Assembly (NCBI GenBank): GCA_030065115.1
Contig: JASJDO010000005.1
Location: forward strand, 1 to 53,025
Origin: Rhizobiaceae bacterium
GTDB lineage: Bacteria > Pseudomonadota > Alphaproteobacteria > Rhizobiales > Rhizobiaceae
DNA: 53,025 nt
Reading direction: 5' to 3'
Below the pieces are notes generated by a model that searched no databases, was not told where the DNA came from, and saw nothing but the letters and a program-made list of their open reading frames with translations. Shown piece after piece: positions 1-7,939 of this stretch. The first letter of the stretch is position 1; the number at the start of each line of letters is the position of its first letter. The translations under genes and the position numbers were made by a program.

Positions 1-1
1 C

Positions 2-289
2 ATCGTCAATGTGCACGACCAGATGCTGGGTGTCCGCATAACCCATGAAGAAGTTCGCGAAATCCTCTCAGAGTTCGGACCCGAATTTGATATCGTCGGC
101 AGACTGACTGCCAACCGCAGCAAAATCAGCCCGTCCATGAAAAACACAATCGTACAATGCTGCCAGCTTGTCATGGTAAGTGACCGCGAAGTTGTAAAGC
201 CTGAACAAAACCGGGTTCAGCAAATCGGCCTCGCTCTTGGCTTTGACCAAACCGAAATTGAAGACCTCGTTGCATCGGCAGGCCTATGA
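2..289 (+). CDS. TerB-like protein, C-terminal part (5' end outside window)
   Basis: The reading frame is open from the first complete codon at base 2, so the gene probably begins before the window. The visible 95 residues are helical, with an acidic loop and a C-terminal stretch 'QQIGLALGFDQTEIEDL', resembling the end of TerB/TerB-like (tellurite resistance B) domains. Those domains are small all-helical modules of uncertain role, often associated with membrane stress functions. A GTG at 11 could serve as a start but leaves a short domain. The stop overlaps the next gene as ATGA, so the two are probably translated from one message. A second TerB-like gene lies at 37289-37720. The family call is by eye. 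Confidence 0.55.
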   Translation: MVNVHDQMLGVRITHEEVREILSEFGPEFDIVGRLTANRSKISPSMKNTIVQCCQLVMVSDREVVKPEQNRVQQIGLALGFDQTEIEDLVASAGL

Positions 290-1218
290 CATCCTTTTCA
301 AAATCCAGACTTGAAAGCTCAACTGGCGCTTCTCTTGCGATTTACTCCTGGCCGAGCAACAATCCGCCCAAAGGCATAGTGCACATCAATCACGGCATGT
401 CAGAGCATTGCGCCCGCTATGACCGGTTTGCGAGTTCCCTCAATGACGCCGGTTACCATGTAATTGCCCACGATCATCGCGGCCATGGCGAAACAAATGC
501 GCCCGATACACACCAGGGGTTGTTCGCCAAAACGGATGGCTGGCACAAGGTGCTGGCAGATGTGGCAGCGGTCAACAGTCATGCGAAGGAAATCTGGCCC
601 GACCTTCCCGTTGTCTATTTCGGCCATTCCATGGGGTCGATCATTGGATTGAATTATTGCATCCGACATTCAGACACGATTGACGCTGCCGCGCTTTGGA
701 ATTCCGGCGTTGATGGCGGACCGCTGCTCTCAATCTATTCATTCCTGCTGGGCATCGAACGGATGTTCAAGGGTTCAGACGTGCCGAGCGACATTGCCCG
801 CAAGCTGACATTTGAAACCTGGAACAAGGAATTCAAACCCAACAGAACAGAGTCGGACTGGCTGTCGCGAGACGAGGCGGAAGTCGACAAATACATTGCG
901 GACCCGCTTTGCGGGTTCGATGCATGCAACGGACTTTGGCGCGATCTGCTGGAGGGCATCAGAATCAGTGGCAATGACGCGGAACTGGGCAAGATCCGAA
1001 ACGACCTACCAATGCATTTGCAAGCAGGCGGCAAAGACCCCTGCTCCGACAAGGGCAAGGCTGTCGAGCGGGTGTATAACCGTTTGAAGCAAACGGGCGT
1101 AAAAGATGTTTCCTATGTGCTGCATGATGAAAACCGCCATGAGTCTCTAAACGAGTTGAACCGCGACAGGGTGACAACGGACTTTATTGCCTGGCTCGAT
1201 GAGCGCTTTGAGAAATGA
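286..1218 (+). CDS. alpha/beta hydrolase (monoacylglycerol lipase / S33 type)
   Basis: A 310-residue alpha/beta hydrolase. The oxyanion region 'HDHRGHGET' (residues 62-70) and the nucleophile elbow GHSMGS with Ser115 match lysophospholipase and monoacylglycerol-lipase-like enzymes (Hydrolase_4 family). An acid such as the Asp in 'GGKDPCSD' and a His near residue 284 ('ENRHES') complete a plausible triad. No signal peptide or membrane segment is seen, so it is probably cytoplasmic. It overlaps the TerB-like gene upstream and the CoA-transferase gene downstream, both as ATGA, which points to one operon. Substrate is unknown; an acyl ester is the natural guess. Confidence 0.85.
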   Translation: MTSFSKSRLESSTGASLAIYSWPSNNPPKGIVHINHGMSEHCARYDRFASSLNDAGYHVIAHDHRGHGETNAPDTHQGLFAKTDGWHKVLADVAAVNSHAKEIWPDLPVVYFGHSMGSIIGLNYCIRHSDTIDAAALWNSGVDGGPLLSIYSFLLGIERMFKGSDVPSDIARKLTFETWNKEFKPNRTESDWLSRDEAEVDKYIADPLCGFDACNGLWRDLLEGIRISGNDAELGKIRNDLPMHLQAGGKDPCSDKGKAVERVYNRLKQTGVKDVSYVLHDENRHESLNELNRDRVTTDFIAWLDERFEK

Positions 1219-2345
1219 CCCTCCCGCTCGAAGGCCTGCTGGTTATCGCCATTGAGCAGGCGGTGGCTGCGCCTTTGTGCACGGCGCGACTCGCGGATGC
1301 CGGTGCAAGGGTCATCAAGATCGAGCGTGCCGAAGGCGATTTTGCGCGTGGTTACGACACAGCAGCCAAAGGCGATAGTTCCTATTTCGCCTGGCTCAAT
1401 CAGGGCAAAGAGTCGGTCGTTCTCAATTACCGAGAGCCGGAGGGCAAAGCGCTGCTAGAAGCATTGATGGCAAACGCGGATGTGCTGGTACAAAACATGG
1501 CACCCGGCGCATTGGAGCGCGCTGGCTTCGGCTCCGCTGGATTGCGGGACAAGCATCCGCGTTTGATTACCTGCGATATCACCGGTTATGGTGAGAGCGA
1601 AGAGCTTGCAGCAATGAAAGCCTATGACTTGCTGGTACAGGCGGAAAGCGGACTGGTTTCCGTTTCCGGCGGGCCGAACGAGCTGGGACGCATTGGCGTG
1701 TCAGTGTGCGATATCGGTGCGGGCATGACGGCCCATGCCGCCATTCTCGAAGCGCTCATTCAGCGAGGTATCACGGGCAAAGGCTCCGGCATCGGCACAT
1801 CACTCTTTGAAGTGGCTGCGGAATGGATGGCTGTGCCGCTCATCCACGCCGAGTATGGCAGTGGCGCCCCCAAACGCGTGGGTCTCAACCACCCCTCTAT
1901 CGCGCCCTATGGCGCATATAAAACCAGCGATGGTGACGAGACGCTAATCTCCATCCAGAATGAGCGGGAATGGCACATCCTTTGCGAAGATGTTCTAGGG
2001 CAGAAAGAATTGGCAACCGACCCGCGCTTTGCTTCCAACAACCAGCGGGTAGAAAACCGACCCGCGCTTGATGAGGCGCTATTGGCAATCATGCGGGCAA
2101 TGACTTCAACCACATTCCGCGAGAAGCTTGCAAGGCATGGCATCGCGTTTGGTGCTGTGAACTCCGTTGACGACCTCTCCAAGCACAACGCCCTGCGAGG
2201 CCGCGAGATTGAAACCTCAAGCGGGGAAACCCTCACTCTCCCCGCACCACCTGTGCGCTGGGCGTTACAACCGCGCACCTCTGCCGGTCCTATACCAAAA
2301 ATTGGGGAACACACCGAAACAATCCGCAACGAGTTTCTGGGTTGA
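1215..2345 (+). CDS. CaiB/BaiF family CoA-transferase
   Basis: A 376-residue type III CoA-transferase that would move CoA between carboxylic acids through an aspartyl-CoA thioester. The N-terminal part ('GARVIKIERAEGDFARG', near 30-46) and the segment 'MKAYDLLVQAESGL' are typical, and Asp138 in the latter sits where the catalytic Asp of formyl-CoA transferase lies. The family usually has 380-430 residues, so this is slightly short but complete. The start overlaps the hydrolase stop as ATGA. The operon partner is a carboxylester hydrolase, so a role in acyl or organic-acid breakdown is possible; the substrate cannot be read from sequence. Confidence 0.9.
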   Translation: MTLPLEGLLVIAIEQAVAAPLCTARLADAGARVIKIERAEGDFARGYDTAAKGDSSYFAWLNQGKESVVLNYREPEGKALLEALMANADVLVQNMAPGALERAGFGSAGLRDKHPRLITCDITGYGESEELAAMKAYDLLVQAESGLVSVSGGPNELGRIGVSVCDIGAGMTAHAAILEALIQRGITGKGSGIGTSLFEVAAEWMAVPLIHAEYGSGAPKRVGLNHPSIAPYGAYKTSDGDETLISIQNEREWHILCEDVLGQKELATDPRFASNNQRVENRPALDEALLAIMRAMTSTTFREKLARHGIAFGAVNSVDDLSKHNALRGREIETSSGETLTLPAPPVRWALQPRTSAGPIPKIGEHTETIRNEFLG

Positions 2346-2373
2346 TTAATCCGCCACCCTTTGCAGTAATGGA

Positions 2374-3843
2374 ATGAAATCAATTGCATGGGTGGGCATG
2401 ATGGACGAAAGCAACGACGAAAAACCAAAAGGCTGGCCAGTCAAGCGAATAACATCGGACGATATTCCATACTGGCTGAAATGCCTTCTCATCCTAATCG
2501 CCGCAGTATTGGTGGTCTTTCTGGTTCCGGCGTTGGTTGGCGGGATACTTTACCTATCATCGGACATCTTATCCGCCTATGTAACTGGCACAGATTCAAG
2601 CAGCATCCGCAGCTCTATTTTGCTGCTTTCAGCACTGCTAGGTTCTGTCGGTGTTCCTCTCTTTATATGGCGCACAATTATAGCAGCACAGCAATCCGAA
2701 ACCGCCCGCGATCGCTCCTATACTGAACTGTTCACAAAGGCAGTGGAACAATTGGGGGCAGAAAAACCTGCTAAAAGAATAGTAGAAGGGATTGATGGTG
2801 ATCCCACCACTGTTGACGATTTCGTACCCAATATAGAAGTGCGTATTGGTGCCATCTTCGCACTAGAGCGCATTATGAATGATAGCGAGAAGGATGCTCC
2901 TGCCATTGTCGACACGCTCGCAGCTTATGTACGTGAGAATTGCGGCAAGCCAACTTTGGAATGTAAGATTCCAGAACAAGAAGGTGATCAATCTACCGCT
3001 GACTGGATGAAAGCAATCGCAGATTATGTAGGGGACCGATGGCAACCAGATGATGGCACTTTACATGCACGCGCCAAAGCCTTGAAAGAAAACCTAATCG
3101 TGAACCGATCTGACATCAAAACCGCTCTTACCGTGCTTGGCAGACGACCGCTACACCTAAAAGATCCGAAGAATTTTGAATCTTCAAAGACTAAACGACC
3201 AGACCTGAGAGCCGTCAACTTTCAAGGCTGGGACCTATCAGGTTTTGATCTTTCTTACTGCGATCTGACAAATGCAAAGATGCAAGGTGCAGACCTAACC
3301 TACGCAAAGATGCAAGGCGCAGACATATCCATCGCAAAGATACAGGGCGCAAACTTGTTCGGTGCAAAGATGCAGGGCGCAGATCTATCTTACACAAATA
3401 TGCAGTGCGCAGACATATCATTCACAGAGATGCAGGATGCAAGCCTATTAGACGCAAATATGCAGGGCGCAGACCTAACCTTCGCAAATATGCAGGGCGC
3501 AGACATATCATTCACAGAGATGCAGGGCTCGAACCTATCAGAAGCAGAAATGCAAGGCGTAAACCTACGCCACGTAAAGATGCAGGATGTTCAAATAACC
3601 TCGGCGCGGAAAGCAGCCGCCTCGGTGATTTGGTTTGATTTTACGGAAACTAAGTTTGAAATGGATACCTTACAAGAGCAACTACTCGAAATGTTTGGAC
3701 ACCAGAACAACACCATCACTACGCTTCCAGAAAACATGGATCGACCTGAACATTGGTCAATAGCAGACTTAGACACCACCGAAGGCTACGAGCAATACAA
3801 TCGCGAATGGGAAGCTTTCAAAAAGAAGATGGGGGTTGAGTAG
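2374..3843 (+). CDS. membrane-anchored pentapeptide-repeat protein
   Basis: A 489-residue protein. Two hydrophobic segments lie near residues 36-62 and 75-95, followed by a helical region ('RDRSYTELFTKAVEQLG', then 'RIGAIFALERIM') seen in many membrane-linked pentapeptide-repeat proteins. From residue about 290 it forms a pentapeptide-repeat helix: A(D/N)(L/I)xx units, with eleven copies of a ten-residue double unit of the type xMQGADLxxA at 302-411. Such right-handed beta helices act as structural or protein-binding modules; no specific function is evident. ATG codons at 2398 and 2401, preceded by GGGTGGG, are alternative starts. The gene looks more AT-rich than its neighbours, which may mean later acquisition. 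Confidence 0.8.
   Translation: MKSIAWVGMMDESNDEKPKGWPVKRITSDDIPYWLKCLLILIAAVLVVFLVPALVGGILYLSSDILSAYVTGTDSSSIRSSILLLSALLGSVGVPLFIWRTIIAAQQSETARDRSYTELFTKAVEQLGAEKPAKRIVEGIDGDPTTVDDFVPNIEVRIGAIFALERIMNDSEKDAPAIVDTLAAYVRENCGKPTLECKIPEQEGDQSTADWMKAIADYVGDRWQPDDGTLHARAKALKENLIVNRSDIKTALTVLGRRPLHLKDPKNFESSKTKRPDLRAVNFQGWDLSGFDLSYCDLTNAKMQGADLTYAKMQGADISIAKIQGANLFGAKMQGADLSYTNMQCADISFTEMQDASLLDANMQGADLTFANMQGADISFTEMQGSNLSEAEMQGVNLRHVKMQDVQITSARKAAASVIWFDFTETKFEMDTLQEQLLEMFGHQNNTITTLPENMDRPEHWSIADLDTTEGYEQYNREWEAFKKKMGVE
3277..3606 (+). repeat. 30-bp tandem repeat coding for pentapeptide units
   Basis: Eleven consecutive 30-bp units inside the pentapeptide gene, each built around 'aagatgcagggcgcagac' and variants. 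They are similar enough at the DNA level (units 1, 2, 4, 7 and 8 especially) to suggest recent duplication or gene conversion, rather than only conservation of the protein pattern. Copy number could vary between strains by slippage. Confidence 0.85.
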
Positions 3844-3861
3844 TGAAATCTCTACTCGCTC

Positions 3862-4032
3862 CGTCATCCCGGTTGCCATGCAAATAGCCTGTCCCGGACT
3901 TGAACCGGGAAGATCCATTCGCTTCAGCAATGCATTGCAAAAAGAAGTTTTATTCTGACGCGAAGACATTGGATCCCGGCTCGCTGTTGCGGAGGCATTG
4001 GATCCCGGCTCGCTGGAGCAGCCGGGATGACG
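3862..4032. repeat. dispersed inverted-repeat element between convergent genes
   Basis: The 11-bp arms cgtcatcccgg (3862-3872) and ccgggatgacg (4022-4032) are exact reverse complements, and pairing extends to 15 bp with one G-T pair. They enclose about 150 bp carrying several further 'cccgg' blocks. Elements bounded by this CGTCATCCCGG word are common dispersed intergenic repeats in alphaproteobacterial genomes. It lies between the convergent pentapeptide and terC genes and could also act as a bidirectional transcription end, though no T-tract follows. Confidence 0.75.
3967..4015 (+). repeat. 20-bp direct repeat, two copies
   Basis: The exact 20-mer cattggatcccggctcgctg occurs at 3967-3986 and again at 3996-4015, a period of 29 bp, inside the inverted-repeat element. 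It suggests local duplication of part of the dispersed repeat. Confidence 0.9.
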
Positions 4033-4045
4033 CAACTTCGAGTTT

Positions 4046-4891
4046 CTAATCCGCTACTATCTTCGGATCATTCACCTCATGCGCTTTCTGAGCCAGAAGA
4101 CGCTTCTGGTATTGGCTCTGGACCACATCCACCGCGATCAGGAAGACCAGCACGAAGTAGAAGGTCGTTTTTGACATCGCTTCAACCGGATACCCAAACA
4201 GTTTGATATGTGCGAGATGCCCACCTTCTGACACCAGCAAGATACCTACGATAAACAGGATGAAGAGACCCAGCACCTCATACATGCGGTTTTGCTTCAA
4301 AAACTCTGCCACATGATCCGCCATGATGATCATCAACGCGCCGGTCACGATGATCGCGATCGCCATGATGAGAAATTCACTCGATAGCAACATTCCACCA
4401 AAACCTGCCTCCGAAGGCGTTCCGGCCAATGCAATAGCAGACAGAATAGAATCGAACGAGAAGATCAGGTTCATAAGAACAATGGCCGCAACAACGGCCA
4501 CAACTGACTTCGCGCCGCCCTCTTCCTTGTCGATATGATGCACGGAAAGCATGTGTGTGATTTCCTTCACCGCCGTCCACATGATGAAGGCACCGCCGAA
4601 CAAAACAATGAGAGCATGGCCAGAGAATTCACCCACAAACCAGCCTTTGAAATCAATCTTGAAAAGTGAGTCCTGAAACAGGCTGATTGCCTGCACAACG
4701 ACGAACAGGAGAATGATCCGCAGCACAATCGCCATGCCAATGCCAAGTTGGCGAACACGGCGTTGGCTTTCCACAGGTGCGCGTTTGGACTCGATTGCAA
4801 CATATAAAAGATTGTCAAATCCGAGCACCAGTTGAAGCAATATCAACATTAACAAAGTGAGCAAATTATCGATAGAAAGCAGTTCCAACAT
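4046..4891 (-). CDS. TerC family integral membrane protein
   Basis: A 281-residue polytopic membrane protein with about seven to eight hydrophobic segments. It carries the TerC hallmarks: acidic residues inside membrane helices, 'LVLGFDNLLYVAIES' near the N-terminus and 'IFSFDSILSAIALAG' in the middle. TerC relatives include exporters of manganese and other metals and were first linked to tellurite resistance. The ATG at 4891 is chosen because AGGGGAGA precedes it by about 5 bases; an upstream ATG at 4927 would add 12 residues without a good ribosome site. It is convergent with the pentapeptide gene and divergent from the pilus operon. Metal specificity cannot be read from the sequence. Confidence 0.88.
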   Translation of the reverse strand: MLELLSIDNLLTLLMLILLQLVLGFDNLLYVAIESKRAPVESQRRVRQLGIGMAIVLRIILLFVVVQAISLFQDSLFKIDFKGWFVGEFSGHALIVLFGGAFIMWTAVKEITHMLSVHHIDKEEGGAKSVVAVVAAIVLMNLIFSFDSILSAIALAGTPSEAGFGGMLLSSEFLIMAIAIIVTGALMIIMADHVAEFLKQNRMYEVLGLFILFIVGILLVSEGGHLAHIKLFGYPVEAMSKTTFYFVLVFLIAVDVVQSQYQKRLLAQKAHEVNDPKIVAD

Positions 4892-5142
4892 CCGATTCTC
4901 CCCTAAAACTGTGCCGAAATAACACAAAAATATGTGTCTGTGACACCCCCATGGTTACCAAACACTTTCCAGAAACTTCCAATTGTCCCGAATTGAAAGG
5001 GTTTATTTACTACACCCCGTGAATTGCGTCCCAAAAGCGGATTTTCCCTGTATCAAACCGTGATGATTAACAGGTTCATTATAGATGGCCTGTACATTCT
5101 AACGAAAAATTGGCTGAGGCACTTTAGCGGGGACTTCTAAAA

Positions 5143-6018
5143 GTGAGCACAAAACTAGTAATCATGGCAGGCTTGGCAGTTGCCTTTGGGGGCGCGAGTT
5201 ACTTTGCCGGAAACACCTATCTGGAGAACCAGACACAGGCGCGTATCTCCGCATTGGAAAGTCAGCGCAAGCCGGTCCAGGAAATCGATCTAGCAAAATT
5301 AGTCGTTGCCAAGGAAGAGCTGAAGTTTGGCATGGAGATCACTGAAGATATGGTGAAGCTCGTCGACTGGCCACAGGAAGCTTTCCCGGAAGGTGCATTT
5401 TCATCCATCGAAGAAATGTCTGCTGATGGCGTTCGCCGCGCGATTGTGGCAATTCAGCCAGGCGAACCTGTTATTGCTTCCAAGCTGACCGGCAAAAACG
5501 GACGCGCCGGCCTTGCCGGACTGATTGCTGAGGGCAAGCGTGCGGTTACGATTCCAGTCGATTCTGTAAAAGGTGTCGGCGGCTTTATCCAGCCAGGTGA
5601 CTACGTTGATATTATCCTGACCCGCGAAGTCGAAAGTGAAGACTTCCAGCGTGAAGAGTCTGTTGCGAAGATCATGATGGAGAATGTCAAGGTTCTTACA
5701 GTCGATCAGGAAGCAGGTTCACGGTCTGGAACTGCACGGATTGCAAGCTCGGTTACACTGGAAACCGATACCAAAGGCGCGCAAAAAATCGCCCTGGCAT
5801 TGAATGTTGGTCGTCTTTCCTTGTTGCTGAGAAGCGCAGGCGATACTCAATCTTCTGATACGGGCGAGCTTTCCGCAAATAATCTTGATGGCAAGCAGCA
5901 GGATGATGGCGGCGTCTTCTCGTTCTTGTCGCAGAAACCAACAACCAAATCGATCAGAGTGATCATGGGCGATGAAATTCGCGATCACACTGTGAATATT
6001 GAACAGCCGGAACAATAA
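5143..6018 (+). CDS. cpaB: Flp pilus assembly protein CpaB (RcpC)
   Basis: A 291-residue protein and the first gene of the Tad/Flp pilus operon. An N-terminal hydrophobic helix (about 5-24) anchors or exports it; a SAF domain follows (about 47-110, with 'VVAKEELKFGMEITEDMV' and 'PGEPVIASKLTG'). The RcpC/CpaB domain then includes 'VTIPVDSVKGVGGFIQPGDYVDIILT' in part. CpaB is thought to act in the periplasm, stabilising or gating the CpaC secretin. The start is GTG at 5143 with GCGGGGAC 8-15 bases upstream. About 250 bp of non-coding DNA precedes it and should hold the operon promoter, but I could not identify one with confidence. Confidence 0.93.
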   Translation: MSTKLVIMAGLAVAFGGASYFAGNTYLENQTQARISALESQRKPVQEIDLAKLVVAKEELKFGMEITEDMVKLVDWPQEAFPEGAFSSIEEMSADGVRRAIVAIQPGEPVIASKLTGKNGRAGLAGLIAEGKRAVTIPVDSVKGVGGFIQPGDYVDIILTREVESEDFQREESVAKIMMENVKVLTVDQEAGSRSGTARIASSVTLETDTKGAQKIALALNVGRLSLLLRSAGDTQSSDTGELSANNLDGKQQDDGGVFSFLSQKPTTKSIRVIMGDEIRDHTVNIEQPEQ

Positions 6019-6085
6019 GAACAATAAAAACATAGCGCTAAGGGCTAGGCTTAAGATGAAAAACACACGCTGGGGACAAATCCAC

Positions 6086-7549
6086 ATGATTTCGAAAGCA
6101 GTCAAGGCAGCACTGGTAGCCACAACATTGGCCACCGCTGCAGTCGGCACAATTGCCGCTCCCGCATGGGCAGAGAGTGGTGTCATTACGGTTGTCGCGT
6201 CACAAAACGCAAAAATCGTTAAGATCACGCAAGCGAAACCGAAAACTGTTCGCACAACAGCCTCATTTAATGAGATTGTGGTCGGTGATCCCGAAGTTGC
6301 AACTGTCAGTCCTTTGACTGACCGTTCATTTTACATTGTCGGCACAAAGCCAGGCTCAACAGGCATCGCTCTATACGGTGAGAACAATGAGCTGGTTGGC
6401 GTGCTCGATGTTGAAGTCGGACCAAATACCAACCAACTAAATGCAGCGCTTAAAGAGGCCCTGCCCGGTTCAAACGTTTCTGCATCTTCAACCAACGGCA
6501 AGGTGATCATCAAGGGTAACGCAAGAAGCTCTGTTGCAGCCAAAAAGGCGCAGGCAATTGCGCAAAAGTTCGATCCAGAGCCAATCAACGCGGTAAAAGT
6601 TGAGGGTTCTCAGCAGGTTAAGCTCGAGGTTCGCTTCATTGAAGCGCAGCGCGAGCGCGGAAAAGAACTGGGTGTATCCACCAATATCGGACGCAATTCT
6701 CCTGGCACGCTAATTGGCAACTCGACAAACCTTACTGCACCAAGAGGTGACAACTTAAACCAAGTCGCCGACGGCAATGGCAATGAATTGTTCGCCCTGG
6801 CCGATCTGATCTCCGGTTCTGCTCCCTTCGGGCAGTTTGTTGCCAGTATTCTGCGAGGTGGCATCGACATCGATGTGTTCATTCAATCGCTTGAGGAACG
6901 TGGTGTTGCAAGACGCCTTGCAGAGCCAAACCTTGTTGCATTGTCAGGTGACACGGCAAGTTTTCTTGCAGGTGGAGAATTCCCGATTCCTGTCGGCCAG
7001 GACGAAGGCAAAGTTACAATTGAATTCAAGGAGTTTGGTGTGGGGCTCGAGTTCACGCCAACGGTTCTGGACAACGGTTTGATCAACCTAAAACTTGCGC
7101 CTGAAGTCTCACAGCTTGACTTCACCAATGCATTTCAGATTTTTGACCGCGGCCCGCCAATCCCGGCACTTGTGACGCGTAAAGCGCAAACAACACTTGA
7201 ATTGCGTGATGGACAAAGCTTTGTACTGGGTGGACTTTTACAAAAAACAAACAGCACCAGCAAACGCCAGGTTCCATGGTTGTCCGATGTGCCAATCTTG
7301 GGTGCCCTATTCCGTTCTGCTTCATATCAGAAGAATGAAACAGATCTGGTGATCATTGTAACACCGCGCTTGGTAAAACCACTTACACCTGGGCAGGTTC
7401 CTGCAACACCATTGGATGCAACCGCACCAGCAAATGATATCGATCTGTTCGTGAATGGCGACACCGAGGTGAGCCGTGCCCATTTGCGGAAACTTGCAGA
7501 GGCACGTTCCGGCACATTGAAGTCTGGTCACGTGATTGAGTTGGAGTAA
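6086..7549 (+). CDS. cpaC: Flp pilus outer-membrane secretin CpaC (RcpA)
   Basis: A type II/IV secretion secretin of 487 residues forming the outer-membrane channel for the Flp pilus. A signal peptide (1-29, cut after AWA) is followed by an N-terminal pilus-secretin domain ('EIVVGDPEVATVSPLTDRSFYIVGTKPGS' region), a BON-like segment, and the secretin core ending with 'LRDGQSFVLGGLL' and 'TDLVIIVTPRLVKP'. I chose the ATG at 6086 because TGGGGACA lies 9 bases upstream and this gives a clean signal peptide. ATGs at 5999 and 6056 are in frame, and the first would overlap cpaB. It lies between cpaB and the CpaD-like gene in the usual order. Confidence 0.93.
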   Translation: MISKAVKAALVATTLATAAVGTIAAPAWAESGVITVVASQNAKIVKITQAKPKTVRTTASFNEIVVGDPEVATVSPLTDRSFYIVGTKPGSTGIALYGENNELVGVLDVEVGPNTNQLNAALKEALPGSNVSASSTNGKVIIKGNARSSVAAKKAQAIAQKFDPEPINAVKVEGSQQVKLEVRFIEAQRERGKELGVSTNIGRNSPGTLIGNSTNLTAPRGDNLNQVADGNGNELFALADLISGSAPFGQFVASILRGGIDIDVFIQSLEERGVARRLAEPNLVALSGDTASFLAGGEFPIPVGQDEGKVTIEFKEFGVGLEFTPTVLDNGLINLKLAPEVSQLDFTNAFQIFDRGPPIPALVTRKAQTTLELRDGQSFVLGGLLQKTNSTSKRQVPWLSDVPILGALFRSASYQKNETDLVIIVTPRLVKPLTPGQVPATPLDATAPANDIDLFVNGDTEVSRAHLRKLAEARSGTLKSGHVIELE

Positions 7550-7552
7550 ATC

Positions 7553-7897
7553 ATGTTTAAAAACAAATATCTAACAACTGCATCACTACTCGCACTGTTA
7601 ACCGCTGCCGGATGTCAAAGCCAACAGTTTGAAGCCGATTATGGCTACCGCGAACGCATCAAGGATTATCACAGCCGCCATGAGGGCATAACAACCCACG
7701 CTGGTGATCAACTCGCTGTCAACGAAGCGCAGATGGTTTCTGATCCTTGGAAGAGTCGCGCTGACAATACGCACCTGCATGGCAACGGCAAGCGGATTGC
7801 TGATGCGGTGACCCGTTATGAGAACAACGGCAAGGAAAAAATCGAAATCGGTGGGCCGGTGGGTGCCGCACCGGGTTTGCCATCTGGGCAACAATAA
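7553..7897 (+). CDS. short CpaD-like pilus lipoprotein
   Basis: A 114-residue predicted lipoprotein: a charged start, a hydrophobic stretch, and a lipobox-like end at 'TAAGC' with Cys21. It sits exactly where cpaD normally lies, three bases after cpaC and before cpaE. The part 'GDQLAVNEAQMVSDPWKSR' followed by 'GKRIADAVTRYENNG' resembles the C-terminal pattern of CpaD-type proteins (N-x-A-x-M-V-x-D-P, then a conserved R-Y). It lacks most of the roughly 200-residue CpaD body. Either it is a reduced CpaD or a distinct small lipoprotein that takes its place as secretin pilot. The gene symbol is withheld for that reason. Confidence 0.7.
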   Translation: MFKNKYLTTASLLALLTAAGCQSQQFEADYGYRERIKDYHSRHEGITTHAGDQLAVNEAQMVSDPWKSRADNTHLHGNGKRIADAVTRYENNGKEKIEIGGPVGAAPGLPSGQQ

Positions 7898-7939
7898 GCT
7901 GGGTCGAAACAAGAACAATAACAATCGGGGATGGGGACA

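Noticed and set aside
3277-3606. Regular 30-bp repeat considered as a CRISPR array
   Set aside because: The units are contiguous without unique spacers, stay in frame and encode pentapeptide repeats.
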